Shown here in pieces: positions 37,821 through 48,091 of a stretch of DNA of 64,000 bases. The DNA comes from Variovorax boronicumulans. GTDB lineage: Bacteria; Pseudomonadota; Gammaproteobacteria; Burkholderiales; Burkholderiaceae_C. The notes beneath the pieces were generated by a model that saw nothing but the letters and a program-made list of their open reading frames with translations, was not told the DNA's origin and ran no database searches. Where the stretch lies: positions 62,001-126,000 of the forward strand of contig NZ_JAUSSG010000003.1 in assembly GCF_030812215.1 (NCBI RefSeq). The letters run 5' to 3'. Made by a program: the position numbers and the translations under genes. The first letter of the stretch is position 1; every line of letters starts with the position of its first letter.

Positions 37821-38717
37821 TTACCAGGCGTGGAGTTGATCGTCGGGAAAGCTGCCGTCCTTGACGGCCTGAACGTAGGCCTTGAGCGCGGGCAGCACGC
37901 CCGGCGCGTCGGCCATGAAGTTGCGCACGAACTTCGGCATCTTCCCGAGGTTGATGCCCAGCATGTCGTGCAACACCAGCACCTGGCCGGCGGTGGCCTT
38001 GCCCGCGCCGATGCCGATGGTGGCGCAGTGCTTCAGTTCGGCGGTGAGATCGGCGGCGAGCGCGGCCGGCACCATTTCGAGCACCAGCATCGTGGCGCCC
38101 GCATCCTGCAGCGCATGCGCGTGCTGCTTGAGGAGCGCGCCCGCGTCGCCCTTGCCCTGCAGGCGGTAGCCGCCGAGCGCGTGCACGGTCTGCGGCGTGA
38201 GGCCCAGGTGCGCGCACACCGGAATGCCGCGCTCGACCAGGAAGCGCACCGTCTCGGTCGTCCAGCCGCCGCCTTCGAGCTTGACCATGTGCGCGCCGGC
38301 CTGCATCAGCACGGTGGCGCTGCGCAGGGCCTGCTCCCGCGATTCCTGGTAGCTGCCGAAGGGCAGGTCGGCGATCAGCCAGGCCGTGCCCTGCACGCGG
38401 CGCAGGCCCCGCGAGACGCTGTCGGTGTGATAGCGCATGGTCTCCAGGCTCACGCCCACGGTGCTGTTCAGACCCTGGCAGACCATGCCGAGCGAATCAC
38501 CGACCAGGAGGCAATCGACGCCCGCCGCATCGGCCATGGCCGCGAAGGTGGCGTCGTAGGCGGTGAGCATCGAGATCTTCTCGCCGCGCGCGTGCATGTC
38601 GGCCAGGCGCGGCAGGCTCACGGGCTTGCGGGAAGCCGGCGTCGAGGCCGGAGGCAGCGTCCCGTAGGGGGACGCCGGCGTGGTTTCTTGCGATGGGGTG
38701 TGGGTGGTGTTCGACAT
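37821..38717 (-). CDS. panB: 3-methyl-2-oxobutanoate hydroxymethyltransferase
   Basis: The 298-residue first enzyme of pantothenate synthesis transfers a hydroxymethyl from methylene-tetrahydrofolate to alpha-ketoisovalerate. Typical motifs include [32 protein letters not shown], the metal site residues in [10 protein letters not shown] and VKLEGGG, and [10 protein letters not shown] near the C-terminus. The N-terminal 40 residues (Ser, Thr and Pro rich) are an extension before [20 protein letters not shown]. The start at MSNTTHTP was chosen; a longer frame upstream is not family-like. Confidence 0.96.
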   Translation of the reverse strand: MSNTTHTPSQETTPASPYGTLPPASTPASRKPVSLPRLADMHARGEKISMLTAYDATFAAMADAAGVDCLLVGDSLGMVCQGLNSTVGVSLETMRYHTDSVSRGLRRVQGTAWLIADLPFGSYQESREQALRSATVLMQAGAHMVKLEGGGWTTETVRFLVERGIPVCAHLGLTPQTVHALGGYRLQGKGDAGALLKQHAHALQDAGATMLVLEMVPAALAADLTAELKHCATIGIGAGKATAGQVLVLHDMLGINLGKMPKFVRNFMADAPGVLPALKAYVQAVKDGSFPDDQLHAW

Positions 38718-38790
38718 GGTTGGGTTTCTCCCTGCGGGCGTCGGTGGCCGGGCATCCTTGAGTGAAGAAAAACGCGAAACGGGTGGGTCG

Positions 38791-40362
38791 TCAGTCCGCC
38801 CGCGGCACCAGTACGGTGGGGCCAGTCGGTTCGGCAAGCGAAGGATAGTCGCGGCTGAAATGCAGCCCGCGGCTTTCGTGGCGGGCCTGGGCCGATCGCA
38901 CGATCAGCTCGGCCACCTGGACCAGGTTGCGCAACTCCAGCAGGTCGCGCGAGACGTGGAAGTTCGCATAGAACTCCTGGATCTCGGCCTGCAGCAGCGC
39001 GATGCGGTGGCTCGCGCGCTCCAGGCGCTTGTTGGTGCGCACGATGCCCACGTAGTCCCACATGAAGCGGCGCAGCTCGTCCCAGTTGTGCGAGATGACG
39101 ACGGCCTCGTCGGCATCGGTGACGCGGCTTTCGTCCCACGCGGGGAGGGCGATGCCGTCATGCACCGGCGCGCCGGCAATGGCGCCCGCTGCGGCGCGCG
39201 CGAACACCATGCACTCGACCAGCGAATTGCTGGCGAGCCGGTTGGCGCCGTGCAGGCCCGTGCAGGCGGTCTCTCCGATGGCGTAGAGGCCCGGCACGTC
39301 GGTGCGGCCGGCAAGGTCGCTGAGCACGCCGCCGCAGGTGTAGTGCGCGGCCGGCACCACGGGAATCGGCTCGCGCGTGATATCGATGCCCAGCTCGGCG
39401 CAGCGCGCGAGGATGTTGGGGAAATGCTCTTTCAGGAAGGCGGCGGGCTGGTGCGAGATGTCCAGGTACACGCAGTCGAGGCCGTGCTTCTTCATCTCGA
39501 AGTCGATGGCGCGGGCCACCACGTCGCGCGGCGCGAGTTCGGCGCGCTCGTCGTGCCTGGGCATGAAGCGCGTGCCGTCGGGCAACTTCAGCAGGCCGCC
39601 TTCGCCGCGCACCGCCTCGCTGATCAGGAACGACTTGGCATGCGGGTGGTACAGGCAGGTCGGGTGAAACTGGATGAACTCCATGTTCGACACCCGGCAG
39701 CCCGCGCGCCACGCGGCGGCAATGCCGTCGCCCGTGGCCGTGTCGGGATTCGTCGTGTACAGGTAGACCTTGCCCGCGCCACCTGTCGCCAGGATGGTGT
39801 GCGGCGCGCGGAAGGCGAGCACCTCGTCGGTGGCGTCGTCCAGCGCGTAGAGGCCCACGCAGGACGGGTCTTTCAGCCCGAGCTTGGTGCCGGTGACCAG
39901 GTCGACCAGCGTGTGGTGCTCGAAGAGCGTGATGTTCGGCGTGCGGCGCACCCGCTCGATCAGCACCTGCTGCACGGCCGCGCCGGTGGCGTCGGTCACG
40001 TGGACGATGCGGCGCTGGCTGTGACCGCCTTCGCGCGTCAGGTGCAAGTCGCCGCCTTCTTCCGAGAACGGCACGCCCAGCTCGCGCAGCCAGCCGATGG
40101 CCTCGGGCGCGTGCTCGACGACGAAGCGCGTCGCCTCGGGGTCGCACAGGCCCGCGCCGGCAACGAGCGTGTCTTCCACGTGCGCATCGAAGCTGTCGCC
40201 CGCGGCCAGCACCGCCGCGATGCCGCCCTGCGCCCAGGCGCTGGAGCCGTCGTTCAGCGCGCGCTTGGTGAGCACGGCCACGCGGTGCGTGGGCGCCAGG
40301 TGCAGCGCGGCGGAGAGGCCGGCGAGGCCGCTGCCGACGATGAGGACGTCGAAATCGAGCAC
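38791..40362 (-). CDS. nadB: L-aspartate oxidase
   Basis: The 523-residue flavoenzyme oxidises L-aspartate to iminoaspartate, the substrate of NadA. The FAD-binding [15 protein letters not shown] motif is at about 10-24, [20 protein letters not shown] at about 34-53, the catalytic [15 protein letters not shown] region near 270, and [17 protein letters not shown] (about 370-386) is a succinate-dehydrogenase/NadB signature. It is on the opposite strand from nadC-nadA, 3 kb away. Confidence 0.96.
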   Translation of the reverse strand: MLDFDVLIVGSGLAGLSAALHLAPTHRVAVLTKRALNDGSSAWAQGGIAAVLAAGDSFDAHVEDTLVAGAGLCDPEATRFVVEHAPEAIGWLRELGVPFSEEGGDLHLTREGGHSQRRIVHVTDATGAAVQQVLIERVRRTPNITLFEHHTLVDLVTGTKLGLKDPSCVGLYALDDATDEVLAFRAPHTILATGGAGKVYLYTTNPDTATGDGIAAAWRAGCRVSNMEFIQFHPTCLYHPHAKSFLISEAVRGEGGLLKLPDGTRFMPRHDERAELAPRDVVARAIDFEMKKHGLDCVYLDISHQPAAFLKEHFPNILARCAELGIDITREPIPVVPAAHYTCGGVLSDLAGRTDVPGLYAIGETACTGLHGANRLASNSLVECMVFARAAAGAIAGAPVHDGIALPAWDESRVTDADEAVVISHNWDELRRFMWDYVGIVRTNKRLERASHRIALLQAEIQEFYANFHVSRDLLELRNLVQVAELIVRSAQARHESRGLHFSRDYPSLAEPTGPTVLVPRAD

Positions 40363-40384
40363 GGCGAAATCTTCGGTGGTGGGG

Positions 40385-41221
40385 TCAGGCTGGCGAATAG
40401 GCCAGGCGCACGTAGATCGGCGCGAAGGCTTCGGCCTGCGTGATGTCGATCAGCGTTTCCTTCGCGAGCTCGAGCATCGCGATGAAGGTGACGATCAGCA
40501 CGGGCGCGCCGCGCGACACGTCGAAGAGTTTCTCGAACTCCACGAAGCGCTGGCCCTGCAGGTGGCGCAGCACGATGCTCATGTGCTCGCGCACGTTGAG
40601 CTCCTCGCGCGAGATCTTGTGGTGCTGCACGAGCTTGGCGCGCTTCATGATGTCGGCCCACGCATCGCGCAGGTCGATCACGTTCACGTCGGGGAAACGG
40701 GGCTTGAGCGACTGCTCGATGTAGACCTGCCCCTTCCAGAAGTCGCGCCCGTAGGTCGGCATGGCGCTGATGGCGGCGGCCTGCAGCTTGGTCTGCTCGT
40801 ATTCGAGCAGGCGGCGAACGAGCTCGGCGCGCGGGTCTTCGGCCTCTTCGCCGTCGGCCACCTTCTTGGGCGGCAGCAGCATGCGCGACTTGATCTCGAT
40901 CAGCATCGCGGCCATCAGCAGGTACTCGGCCGCGAGTTCGAGGTTCGTCTGGCGAATCTCGTCGACGTAGCTGAGGTACTGCCGCGTGAGGCCCGCCATC
41001 GGGATGTCGAGGATGTTGAAGTTCTGCTTCCTGATGAGGTAGAGCAGCAGGTCCAGCGGACCTTCGAAGGCTTCGAGAAAGACCTGCAGCGCCTCGGGCG
41101 GGATGTACAGGTCCTTGGGCATCGCGAACAACGGCTCGCCATAGAGCCTGGCGAGCGCGACCTGGTCGACCACCTCGGGCATCGCCATCACCGGCGTGTC
41201 GTTGTCCTCGTCTCTGCTCAT
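40385..41221 (-). CDS. scpA: Segregation and condensation protein A
   Basis: The 278-residue kleisin subunit of the SMC-ScpAB condensin complex compacts and segregates chromosomes. The N-terminal SMC-binding motif is [15 protein letters not shown] (about 50-65) with the adjacent [20 protein letters not shown] helices (about 85-104); the C-terminal winged-helix region covers about 200-270. The scpB gene is not adjacent. It lies upstream of nadB, 22 nt apart, on the same strand. Confidence 0.94.
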   Translation of the reverse strand: MSRDEDNDTPVMAMPEVVDQVALARLYGEPLFAMPKDLYIPPEALQVFLEAFEGPLDLLLYLIRKQNFNILDIPMAGLTRQYLSYVDEIRQTNLELAAEYLLMAAMLIEIKSRMLLPPKKVADGEEAEDPRAELVRRLLEYEQTKLQAAAISAMPTYGRDFWKGQVYIEQSLKPRFPDVNVIDLRDAWADIMKRAKLVQHHKISREELNVREHMSIVLRHLQGQRFVEFEKLFDVSRGAPVLIVTFIAMLELAKETLIDITQAEAFAPIYVRLAYSPA

Positions 41222-41230
41222 TGGGCGAGC

Positions 41231-41280
41231 GCTATCAATTCAATAGCTGTCGGCGCAATGCAGACGAGGGCTGGATGCCA
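41231..41280 (+). repeat. GCTAY-N6-RATAGC-N15-GACG dispersed repeat, copy C
   Basis: GCTAT, 6 nt, AATAGC, 15 nt and GACG, identical in spacing to copies A and B. GCTAT and ATAGC pair exactly. It fills most of the gap between the DUF3460 gene and scpA, so it sits in the scpA leader on the minus strand. Confidence 0.6.
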
Positions 41281-41292
41281 AACTGGCACCAT

Positions 41293-41499
41293 TTACTTGG
41301 ATTGGGTCTGGTAGACGTACGGCTGCATCGGCACGCGGGCTTCGCTGTACTCCTCGAGCAGGCTGCGGTCGAGGTGCTTGTCCCAGAGGAGGGCGCGGCC
41401 GGCGCGCTGTTCGGCTTCCAGCGTCGGCTTCTTTTCTTTCATCTCCTCGATGAAATTGGTGATCTCGGAAGAGTAGTGGGGGCGGCGGAAGATGGACAT
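41293..41499 (-). CDS. DUF3460 protein
   Basis: The 68-residue small soluble protein has the DUF3460 pattern: it starts MSIFRRPHYSSEITNFIEEM and contains KPTLEAEQRAGRALLWDK. This family is nearly confined to betaproteobacteria and its function is unknown. It stands directly upstream of scpA, as in many Burkholderiales. The longer frame upstream was rejected because this ATG is where the family starts. Confidence 0.9.
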   Translation of the reverse strand: MSIFRRPHYSSEITNFIEEMKEKKPTLEAEQRAGRALLWDKHLDRSLLEEYSEARVPMQPYVYQTQSK

Positions 41500-41538
41500 A
41501 GACTGGACCTTTGTAGCCTGAATTTTACCGGGGACGGC

Positions 41539-42045
41539 ATGGAACATCGGCAACAGTGGCAGATCGGCATGGCAACGGCGTTGCTGGCGGTGGTGATTGG
41601 CCTGGCGGGCTGCGACAACCAGCGCATCGCCGAACTCGAAGAAGGCGTCGCCACCGAGGCCGACGTCCGCACCAAATTCGGCCAGCCCGAGAACATCTGG
41701 GACGCCCCCGATGGCGGCCGCGTCTTCGAATACAACCGCCAGCCCCAGGGCCAGAAGAACTACATGATCACCATCGGCCGTGACGGCAAGATGAGCGCGC
41801 TGCGCCAAGTGCTCACGCCCGAGAACTTCGCCAAGGTGCAGCCCGGGATGATGATGGAAGACCTGCGCAAGCTGCTCGGCAAGCCCGCCAAGGTCACGCC
41901 CTATGCGCTCAAGCGCGAGACCGAATGGGAGTGGCGCTGGGTGCAGCCGCCGAACTCGCCGATGGTGTTCACCGCGACGCTCAACGACGACCAGCGCGTG
42001 GTGCGCAGCGGCTCGTCGCCCGACCGCGCGACCGAAGCCAACTAG
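41539..42045 (+). CDS. Lipoprotein with two BamE/SmpA-like repeats
   Basis: The 168-residue predicted outer-membrane lipoprotein has lipobox LAGC (Cys25) after a hydrophobic signal. Two consecutive SmpA/OmlA/BamE-like units follow: EEGVATEADVRTKFGQPENI (about 33-52) and KVQPGMMMEDLRKLLGKPAK (about 105-124). BamE proper has one such unit and is about 110 residues, so this is a tandem relative whose exact role is unknown. Its stop overlaps the SulP stop on the other strand by 4 nt. Confidence 0.85.
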   Translation: MEHRQQWQIGMATALLAVVIGLAGCDNQRIAELEEGVATEADVRTKFGQPENIWDAPDGGRVFEYNRQPQGQKNYMITIGRDGKMSALRQVLTPENFAKVQPGMMMEDLRKLLGKPAKVTPYALKRETEWEWRWVQPPNSPMVFTATLNDDQRVVRSGSSPDRATEAN

Positions 42046-43685
42046 CCTTCAGCCGTGTGCGGCCTTCCGGCCGCCAGCTCTTCCGCAAAGCCCGAGCGCT
42101 CGATCACCTCGCGCGGCTGCGGCTGCAGCGATTCGATCCGCAGCACCCCATCGCGCGCCAGCACCGCGCGGTGCAACTGCCGCAGCGCATCGATGCCGGT
42201 GGCGTCGAGGTAGATCAGGTGCGTGGCGTCGAGCACCACCGTCATGCCGCGCGGCGAGCGCTCGGCCGCATTCACCGCCTCGTCGAGCTTGGCCGCGGCA
42301 CCGAAGAACAGCGCGCCGTAGATGCGGTAAGTGAGCACCGGCGGCTGCAGTGTCTCGAGTTCGACGCTGAAGAGCCCGCTCATGCGCCGGATGAAAAGCG
42401 CGCACGCGAGCACGATGCCCACCTGCACCGCCACCGTCAGGTCGAACACGACGGTGAGAAAGAACGTGCCGAGCATCAACAGCCGGTAATGCCGGCTGAA
42501 GTGCCGCAACTGGCCCGGCGTGAATTCGCGCCACTCGCCCATGTTCAGGCCCACGAACACCAGGATGCCCGCCAGCACCGCAAGCGGCACATGGCGCGCG
42601 AGCGGCGCGGCCAGCAGCACCACGACCATCAGCGTTACCGCATGCACGATGCCCGCAATGGGCGAACTGCCGCCCGAGCGGATGTTCGTCACCGTGCGTG
42701 CGATGGTGCCGGTGGCCGGCATGCCGCCGAAGAAGGGCGTGACGATGTTCGCGATGCCCTGCGCCATCAGTTCCTGGTTCGGGTCGTGGCGGGGCTGACC
42801 GCTCAGCTGGTCGGCCACGCGCGCGCACAGCAGCGATTCGATGGCGCCCAGCAGGGCGATGGTGAGCGTCGGCGTCACCAGTTGCTTGACCGTCTCCCAC
42901 GAGAAGTCGGGCAGCGCGAAATCGGGCACGCCCTCGGGAATGCCGCCGAAGCGCGTGCCGATGGTTTCCACCGGCAGCGCAAAGCCCCACGACAGCAGCG
43001 TGAGCGTGACGAGCGCAACGATCGGCCCTGGCACGCGCATGCCCATCTGCGCCGCACGTGTCTGCAAAAGCGGGATATCCATGCGAGGCAGCCGCCGCCA
43101 CAGCACCAGCCCGGCCAGGCAGGCCACGCCGAGCGCGAAGGCATAGGGGTTGAAGGTCCCGATCTGCAGCGCCATCGCATGCAGCTGCGAGAACGCGTCG
43201 GCGGGCATCTTCCCGACCGAGAGCCCGAGCAGGTCCTTCAACTGCGACAGCAGGATCAGCACCGCGATGCCGTTGGTGAAGCCCACCACGATCGACAGCG
43301 GCACGAAGCGCACCAGCCGCCCGAGGCCGAAGAGCCCCGCCGCGAACAGCAGCACGCCGGCGCAGGCGGTGGCGATCAGCAGGTTCGCTACGCCGTAGCG
43401 CTCGACGATGCCGTAGACGATCACGATGAACGCGCCAGCCGGCCCGCCGATCTGCACCGCCGAGCCGCCCAGCAGCGAGATCAGAAAGCCCGCGATGATC
43501 GCCGTCCAGATGCCGGCCTCGGGCTTGAGCCCCGAGGCAATGGCGAAGGCCATGGCCAGCGGCAGCGCCACGATGCCGACCGTCGCGCCCGCGCCCAGGT
43601 CCCTGAAGAAACGCTCCCGGTCGTAGTCCGCCAACGCGTCCAGCAGGCGGGGGCGAAAGCGGGTGAGGTTCAGCGGCGATTGCAT
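42042..43685 (-). CDS. SulP-family anion transporter with STAS domain
   Basis: The 547-residue permease has about 10-14 membrane helices with SulP motifs GATVGIVALPLAMAFAIASG (about 34-53), a Gly-rich GGPAGAFIVIVYGI segment and PATGTIARTVTNIRSGGSSP (about 330-349), then a C-terminal STAS domain (about 440-540: VVLDATHLIYLDATGIDALR). SulP proteins carry sulfate, bicarbonate or dicarboxylates; the substrate is unknown. I used MQSPLNL as the start; upstream ATGs in frame are possible. Confidence 0.93.
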   Translation of the reverse strand: MQSPLNLTRFRPRLLDALADYDRERFFRDLGAGATVGIVALPLAMAFAIASGLKPEAGIWTAIIAGFLISLLGGSAVQIGGPAGAFIVIVYGIVERYGVANLLIATACAGVLLFAAGLFGLGRLVRFVPLSIVVGFTNGIAVLILLSQLKDLLGLSVGKMPADAFSQLHAMALQIGTFNPYAFALGVACLAGLVLWRRLPRMDIPLLQTRAAQMGMRVPGPIVALVTLTLLSWGFALPVETIGTRFGGIPEGVPDFALPDFSWETVKQLVTPTLTIALLGAIESLLCARVADQLSGQPRHDPNQELMAQGIANIVTPFFGGMPATGTIARTVTNIRSGGSSPIAGIVHAVTLMVVVLLAAPLARHVPLAVLAGILVFVGLNMGEWREFTPGQLRHFSRHYRLLMLGTFFLTVVFDLTVAVQVGIVLACALFIRRMSGLFSVELETLQPPVLTYRIYGALFFGAAAKLDEAVNAAERSPRGMTVVLDATHLIYLDATGIDALRQLHRAVLARDGVLRIESLQPQPREVIERSGFAEELAAGRPHTAEG

Positions 43686-43791
43686 GGATGGCCGATTGTG
43701 GCCTGCAGGCCCTGCGAGCAGCGCCATCGAGGGGGCCATCCGCCTCGATGCGTACTTTCGATCAACTTATCCAAAACGGAGGATGCAGATA

Positions 43792-43823
43792 CAGTTTTCA
43801 CATTAATTGACAATTTGAAACTG
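43792..43823. promoter_or_regulatory. Inverted repeat upstream of hypX
   Basis: CAGTTTTCACATT (43,792-43,804) and AATTTGAAACTG (43,812-43,823) pair at 11 of 12 positions with one bulged T, around a 7-nt spacer. It sits 23 nt before the hypX ATG in an AT-rich stretch, as a regulator-binding site would. The protein that binds it is unknown. Confidence 0.45.
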
Positions 43824-43846
43824 ACATTACAGAGGGAGCCGGGTCC

Positions 43847-45559
43847 ATGCACATCCTGCTTGTCGCAAGCGCGTTCAACAGCCTGACGCAGAGGGTTCTC
43901 GCCGAACTCCAGGACCATGGCCACACCGTCGGCGTCGCGCTGGCCCTCGGCAACGACGACGCCTTGCGCGAAGCGGTGCGAACGCATGCGCCGGCGCTCA
44001 TCGTGGCGCCGATGCTCACCACCGCGATCCCCGAGGACATCTGGAGCGCCCACACCTGCCTGATCGTCCACCCCGGTCCGCCGGGCGACCGCGGCCCGTC
44101 CTCCCTCGATTGGACGCTGCGGGAAGGCGCGCAAAGCTGGGGTGTCACCGTGCTCGCGGCCGTGGCGGAGATGGACGCGGGCGATGTCTGGGCATGGTCG
44201 CCGCTGAAGGTGCCGCCGCTGGCCGGCAAGAGCGATCTCTACCGCGGCGAGGTGGCCGACGCGGCCATCGACGCGGTGCTGCTGGCGGTCGAGCGCTTCG
44301 CCTCGGGCAAGTACAAGCCGAAGCGGCAGAAGGCGGCCGATCTCGCGGCGGGCTGGCGTCCGTTCCTGAAGCAGGCGGAGCGCCGCATCGACTGGACCCG
44401 CGAATCGACCGAATCGGTGCTGCGCCAGCTGCGCGCCGCCGATTCGCAGCCCGGCGTGCTCGACGAACTGCTCGGCGCGCAGTGGTACCTGCACGGCGCG
44501 TACCCCGAAGACGAGCTGCGCGGCACGCCCGGCGAGCTGATCGCCACGCGCGCCGGTGCCGTCTGCCGCGCCACGATCGACGGCGCGGTCTGGATCGTGC
44601 AAATGCGCCCCTGGCGCGCGCCGGGCTCGGGGCTTGCCAGCTTCAAGCTGCCGGCCGCCGACGCGCTCGGCGATCTGCTTCCCGCCGGCCTGCCCGAAGT
44701 GCCCGCGCCGCTGCAACTGCCGGCCGGCCGCCGCACCTGGACCGACATGCGCTACAGCGAGCATGGCGGGGTCGGCGTGCTGAACTTCTCGTTCCCCGGC
44801 GGCGCGATGAGCCGCGTGCAATGCCGCCGCCTGCTGGAGGCCTACCGCTTCGCCCGCACCCGGCCGACCTCGGTGCTCGTGCTCGGCGGCCTGCGCGACT
44901 TTTTCTCGAACGGCATCCACCTCAACGTGATCGAGGCCGCGCCCGATCCGGCCGAGGAATCCTGGGCCAACATCCATGCGATGAACGACCTGGTCGAGGC
45001 GGTGATCACCACCACCGACCGGCTCACCGTCGCGGCGCTGGGCGGCAACGCCGCGGCCGGCGGCGTGATGCTCGCGCTCGCGGCGGATGAGGTGTGGTGC
45101 AGGGACGGCGCCATCCTCAATCCGCACTACAAGCTCATGGGCCTCTACGGCTCCGAATACTGGACCTACACGCTGCCGCGCCGCGTGGGCGAAGCCGAGG
45201 CCCAGCGGCTCACGCAATCGGCGCTGCCGGTGAGCGCGAAGCGCGCGGTCGAGCTCGGCATGGCCGAGCGCGTGCTGCAGGCCGCGCCGGAAGAACTGGG
45301 CGATGAAGTGATGCGGCTGGCCACGCAACTTGCGGCCTCGCCCGACCTGGCCGCCCGCATCGCGAAAAAGCAGGCGAAACGCGCGGAAGACGAATCGGTG
45401 AAACCGCTGCAGCAGTACCGCGATGAAGAACTGACGCACATGCGCCGCAATTTCTTCGACCGCAGCGAGCCGCATGCGGCCTTGCGCTCGGCCTTCGTGC
45501 GCAAGGAAAAAGCGCAGCACACGCCCGCGCACGTCGCGCAGCTGGGCCTGCCGCGCTGA
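43847..45559 (+). CDS. hypX: Hydrogenase maturation factor HypX/HoxX (CO-ligand synthesis)
   Basis: The 570-residue cytoplasmic enzyme makes the CO ligand of [NiFe]-hydrogenase from formyl-tetrahydrofolate under aerobic conditions. The N-terminal formyltransferase-like domain (about 1-270) contains HPGPPGDRGPSSLDW (about 75-89); the C-terminal crotonase-like domain (about 300-545) contains LGGLRDFFSNGIHLNVIEA and GSEYWTYTLPRRVGEAEAQR. Both are HypX signatures. No hydrogenase or other hyp gene is in the window, so it is an orphan here. HypX does not replace HypA-F, which should lie elsewhere. An inverted repeat precedes it. Confidence 0.94.
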   Translation: MHILLVASAFNSLTQRVLAELQDHGHTVGVALALGNDDALREAVRTHAPALIVAPMLTTAIPEDIWSAHTCLIVHPGPPGDRGPSSLDWTLREGAQSWGVTVLAAVAEMDAGDVWAWSPLKVPPLAGKSDLYRGEVADAAIDAVLLAVERFASGKYKPKRQKAADLAAGWRPFLKQAERRIDWTRESTESVLRQLRAADSQPGVLDELLGAQWYLHGAYPEDELRGTPGELIATRAGAVCRATIDGAVWIVQMRPWRAPGSGLASFKLPAADALGDLLPAGLPEVPAPLQLPAGRRTWTDMRYSEHGGVGVLNFSFPGGAMSRVQCRRLLEAYRFARTRPTSVLVLGGLRDFFSNGIHLNVIEAAPDPAEESWANIHAMNDLVEAVITTTDRLTVAALGGNAAAGGVMLALAADEVWCRDGAILNPHYKLMGLYGSEYWTYTLPRRVGEAEAQRLTQSALPVSAKRAVELGMAERVLQAAPEELGDEVMRLATQLAASPDLAARIAKKQAKRAEDESVKPLQQYRDEELTHMRRNFFDRSEPHAALRSAFVRKEKAQHTPAHVAQLGLPR

Positions 45560-45570
45560 ATTCCAGTGGC

Positions 45571-45768
45571 TTACTTACTGTCCGGAATGACCGCGTCGGC
45601 TGCCGCGCCCACGGCCTTGCCGGTGATGCGCGCGGTGCCGATGGCCGCGTCGGCGGCCAGGCCGACTGCGCCGGCCCCCACGCTCACGGCGGTGCCTGCG
45701 ACGGTGACCACCGCGCAGCCGCTCAGCGCGGCGACGAGCGAAAGAAGCAGGAAGGCGCGCAGCAACAT
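45571..45768 (-). CDS. Small lipoprotein
   Basis: The 65-residue protein begins with a hydrophobic signal ending in a lipobox (LSGC, Cys18), followed by a Gly/Ala/Val-rich zipper-like region (VSVGAGAVGLAADAAIG, GKAVGAAADAV). The pattern resembles small conserved outer-membrane lipoproteins of unknown function. A GGAGATC ribosome-binding site lies before the ATG. It is convergent with hypX and lies 16 nt downstream of metG on the same strand. Confidence 0.82.
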   Translation of the reverse strand: MLLRAFLLLSLVAALSGCAVVTVAGTAVSVGAGAVGLAADAAIGTARITGKAVGAAADAVIPDSK

Positions 45769-45784
45769 GGTGTGATCTCCTCGA

Positions 45785-47881
45785 TCAACGGACCCGCATG
45801 CCCGGCGTTGCGCCCGGCCAGGGTTCGAGCACATGGATGCCCGGGTTGGCTTTCTCGTCGCCGTGGCTCGCGGCCAGCACCATGCCTTCGCTGATGCCGA
45901 ACTTCATCTTGCGCGGCGCGAGGTTCGCGACCAGCACCGTGAGCTTGCCCACGAGCTGCTCGGGCTGGTAGGCCGAGGCGATGCCGCTGAAGACGTTGCG
46001 GGTCTTTCCCTCACCGGCGTCGAGCGTCAGGCGCAGCAGCTTGGTCGAGCCTTCGACCTTCTCGCACGCCACGATCTTGGCGATGCGCAGGTCGATCTTC
46101 ACGAAGTCGTCGATGGTGATCGTGGGCGCGATGGCTTCGCCGCCGGGCAGCGCATCCGCCGCCGCTTCCACGGCTGCGGCAGCCACGGGCTCGGGCGCAT
46201 CGAACAGCTTGTCGACCACCTTCGCATCGGCACGCTGCATCAGGTGCTTGTATTCGCCGATGGCGTGGCCCGCGGGCAGCGGCTGCGCGGCGTCCGGCCA
46301 GGCCAGCGGCGAAATCTTGAGGAAGGCCTCGACGTTCACGGCCAGCGCCGGCAGCACCGGCTTCAGGTACAGCGTGAGCAGGCGGAAGGCCTCGATGCAC
46401 ACCGTGCACACGTCGTGCAGGCGGGCCTCGGCGCCTTCCTTCTTGGCCAGCTCCCAGGGCTTGTTCTGGTCGACGTATTCGTTCACCTTGTCGGCCAGCG
46501 CCATCACTTCGCGCAGCGCACGGGCGTAGTCGCGTCCGTCGTAGAGCGAATGGATCTGGCCGGCCGCGTCGCGCAGCGCGAACAACAGCGCATCGCCATC
46601 GGCCGACACCTCGCCCAGCTTGCCGCCGAAGCGCTTGCCGATGAAGCCCGCCGCACGGCTCGCGATGTTGATGTACTTGCCCACGAGGTCGCTGTTGACG
46701 CGGGCGACGAAGTCCTCGGGGTTGAAGTCGATGTCTTCGTTGCGGCCATTGAGCTTGGCGGCGATGTAGTAGCGCAGCCATTCGGGATCGAGCCCGATCG
46801 ACAGGTACTTGAGCGGGTCGATGCCGGTGCCGCGGCTCTTGCTCATCTTCTCGCCGCTCACCGTGAGGTGGCCGTGCACGTACACCGCATCGGGCGCCTT
46901 GCGGCCGCTAAAGTGCAGCATCGCGGGCCAGAAGAGCGTGTGGAAGGTGATGATGTCCTTGCCGATGAAGTGCACCTGCTCCAGGTCCGGGTCGGCCATG
47001 TACTCGGTGTACGAGATGCCGTCGCCGCCCAGCTCGATGCAGCGTTTATCGAGCAGGTTCTTGAGCGAGGCCAAGTAGCCCACGGGCGCGTCGAGCCACA
47101 CGTAGAAGTACTTGCCGGGCGCATCGGGGATCTCGATGCCGAAGTAGGGCGCGTCGCGGCTGATGTCCCAGTCGCCCAGGCCCCCCTTGCCTTCGTCGTC
47201 CTTGTAGAGCCACTCGCGAATCTTGTTCTGCACTTCGGACTGCACATGGCCCGGGGCCGCGGTCCATTCCTTCAGGTAGGCCTCGCAGCGCGGGTCCGAG
47301 AGCTTGAAGAAAAAGTGGTCCGAGCTGCGCAGCTCGGGCTTGGCGCCCGAGAGGGCCGAGTAGGGGTTGATCAGCTCGGTGGGGGCGTACACGGCGCCGC
47401 ACACCTCGCAGTTGTCGCCGTACTGGTCCTTCGAGTGGCAGTTCGGGCACTCGCCCTTGATGAAGCGGTCGGCCAGGAACATGCCCTTTTCGGGGTCGTA
47501 GAACTGCTCGACGCTCTTGGTCTCGATGAGGCCGTTGGCGCGCAGGTCGCGGTAGATGTCTTGTGCGAGCTGGTGGTTCTCGGGCGCGTCGGTCGAGTGC
47601 CAGTTGTCGAACGAGATGTAGTAGCCGTCCAGGTAGGGCTTGCGGCCCGCGGCGATCTCGGCCACGAAGGCCTGCGGTGTCACGCCGGCCTTGTCGGCCG
47701 CGATGGTGATGGCCGCGCCGTGCGCGTCGTCGGCGCAGACGAAGTTGACCTCGGCGCCGTTCATTCGCTGGTTCCGCACCCAGATGTCGGCCTGGATGTA
47801 CTCCATCATGTGGCCGATGTGGAACTTGCCGTTGGCATACGGCAGGGCGGTGGTGACGAAGAGCTTGCGCGGGGCGGACAT
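45785..47881 (-). CDS. metG: Methionyl-tRNA synthetase
   Basis: The 698-residue class I synthetase charges tRNA-Met. It has the HIGH motif (residues 21-24, [17 protein letters not shown]), a zinc-knuckle region with [18 protein letters not shown] (about 144-161), KMSKS (about 344-348, [13 protein letters not shown]), an anticodon-binding helical domain and a C-terminal EMAP/tRNA-binding domain (about 595-698: [20 protein letters not shown]) used for dimerisation. Length fits the E. coli-type long form. Confidence 0.97.
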   Translation of the reverse strand: MSAPRKLFVTTALPYANGKFHIGHMMEYIQADIWVRNQRMNGAEVNFVCADDAHGAAITIAADKAGVTPQAFVAEIAAGRKPYLDGYYISFDNWHSTDAPENHQLAQDIYRDLRANGLIETKSVEQFYDPEKGMFLADRFIKGECPNCHSKDQYGDNCEVCGAVYAPTELINPYSALSGAKPELRSSDHFFFKLSDPRCEAYLKEWTAAPGHVQSEVQNKIREWLYKDDEGKGGLGDWDISRDAPYFGIEIPDAPGKYFYVWLDAPVGYLASLKNLLDKRCIELGGDGISYTEYMADPDLEQVHFIGKDIITFHTLFWPAMLHFSGRKAPDAVYVHGHLTVSGEKMSKSRGTGIDPLKYLSIGLDPEWLRYYIAAKLNGRNEDIDFNPEDFVARVNSDLVGKYINIASRAAGFIGKRFGGKLGEVSADGDALLFALRDAAGQIHSLYDGRDYARALREVMALADKVNEYVDQNKPWELAKKEGAEARLHDVCTVCIEAFRLLTLYLKPVLPALAVNVEAFLKISPLAWPDAAQPLPAGHAIGEYKHLMQRADAKVVDKLFDAPEPVAAAAVEAAADALPGGEAIAPTITIDDFVKIDLRIAKIVACEKVEGSTKLLRLTLDAGEGKTRNVFSGIASAYQPEQLVGKLTVLVANLAPRKMKFGISEGMVLAASHGDEKANPGIHVLEPWPGATPGMRVR

Positions 47882-48091
47882 CGGGGAGGGCGCTTTCGGG
47901 AGTGACGGGCGGGGGAACCGGGCATTTTAGGTGGCCGCGTCCGTCCCGCGCCCGGCCCGGTGTTTGGAGTCACGGGTGATCCATGAAATCACACGAAGGC
48001 GCTGTAATACTCGGTCGGGCCCACCATGGCATCCAACCCTTCGAGGCCGTAGCGCTGCCATCCCCATCTGTAGCAATCACTCTCGAAAACC

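Noticed and set aside
47882-48091. Gap upstream of metG as a possible RNA element
   Set aside because: Only a 5-bp GTGAT/ATCAC dyad is seen; no riboswitch-like or T-box-like structure could be supported.
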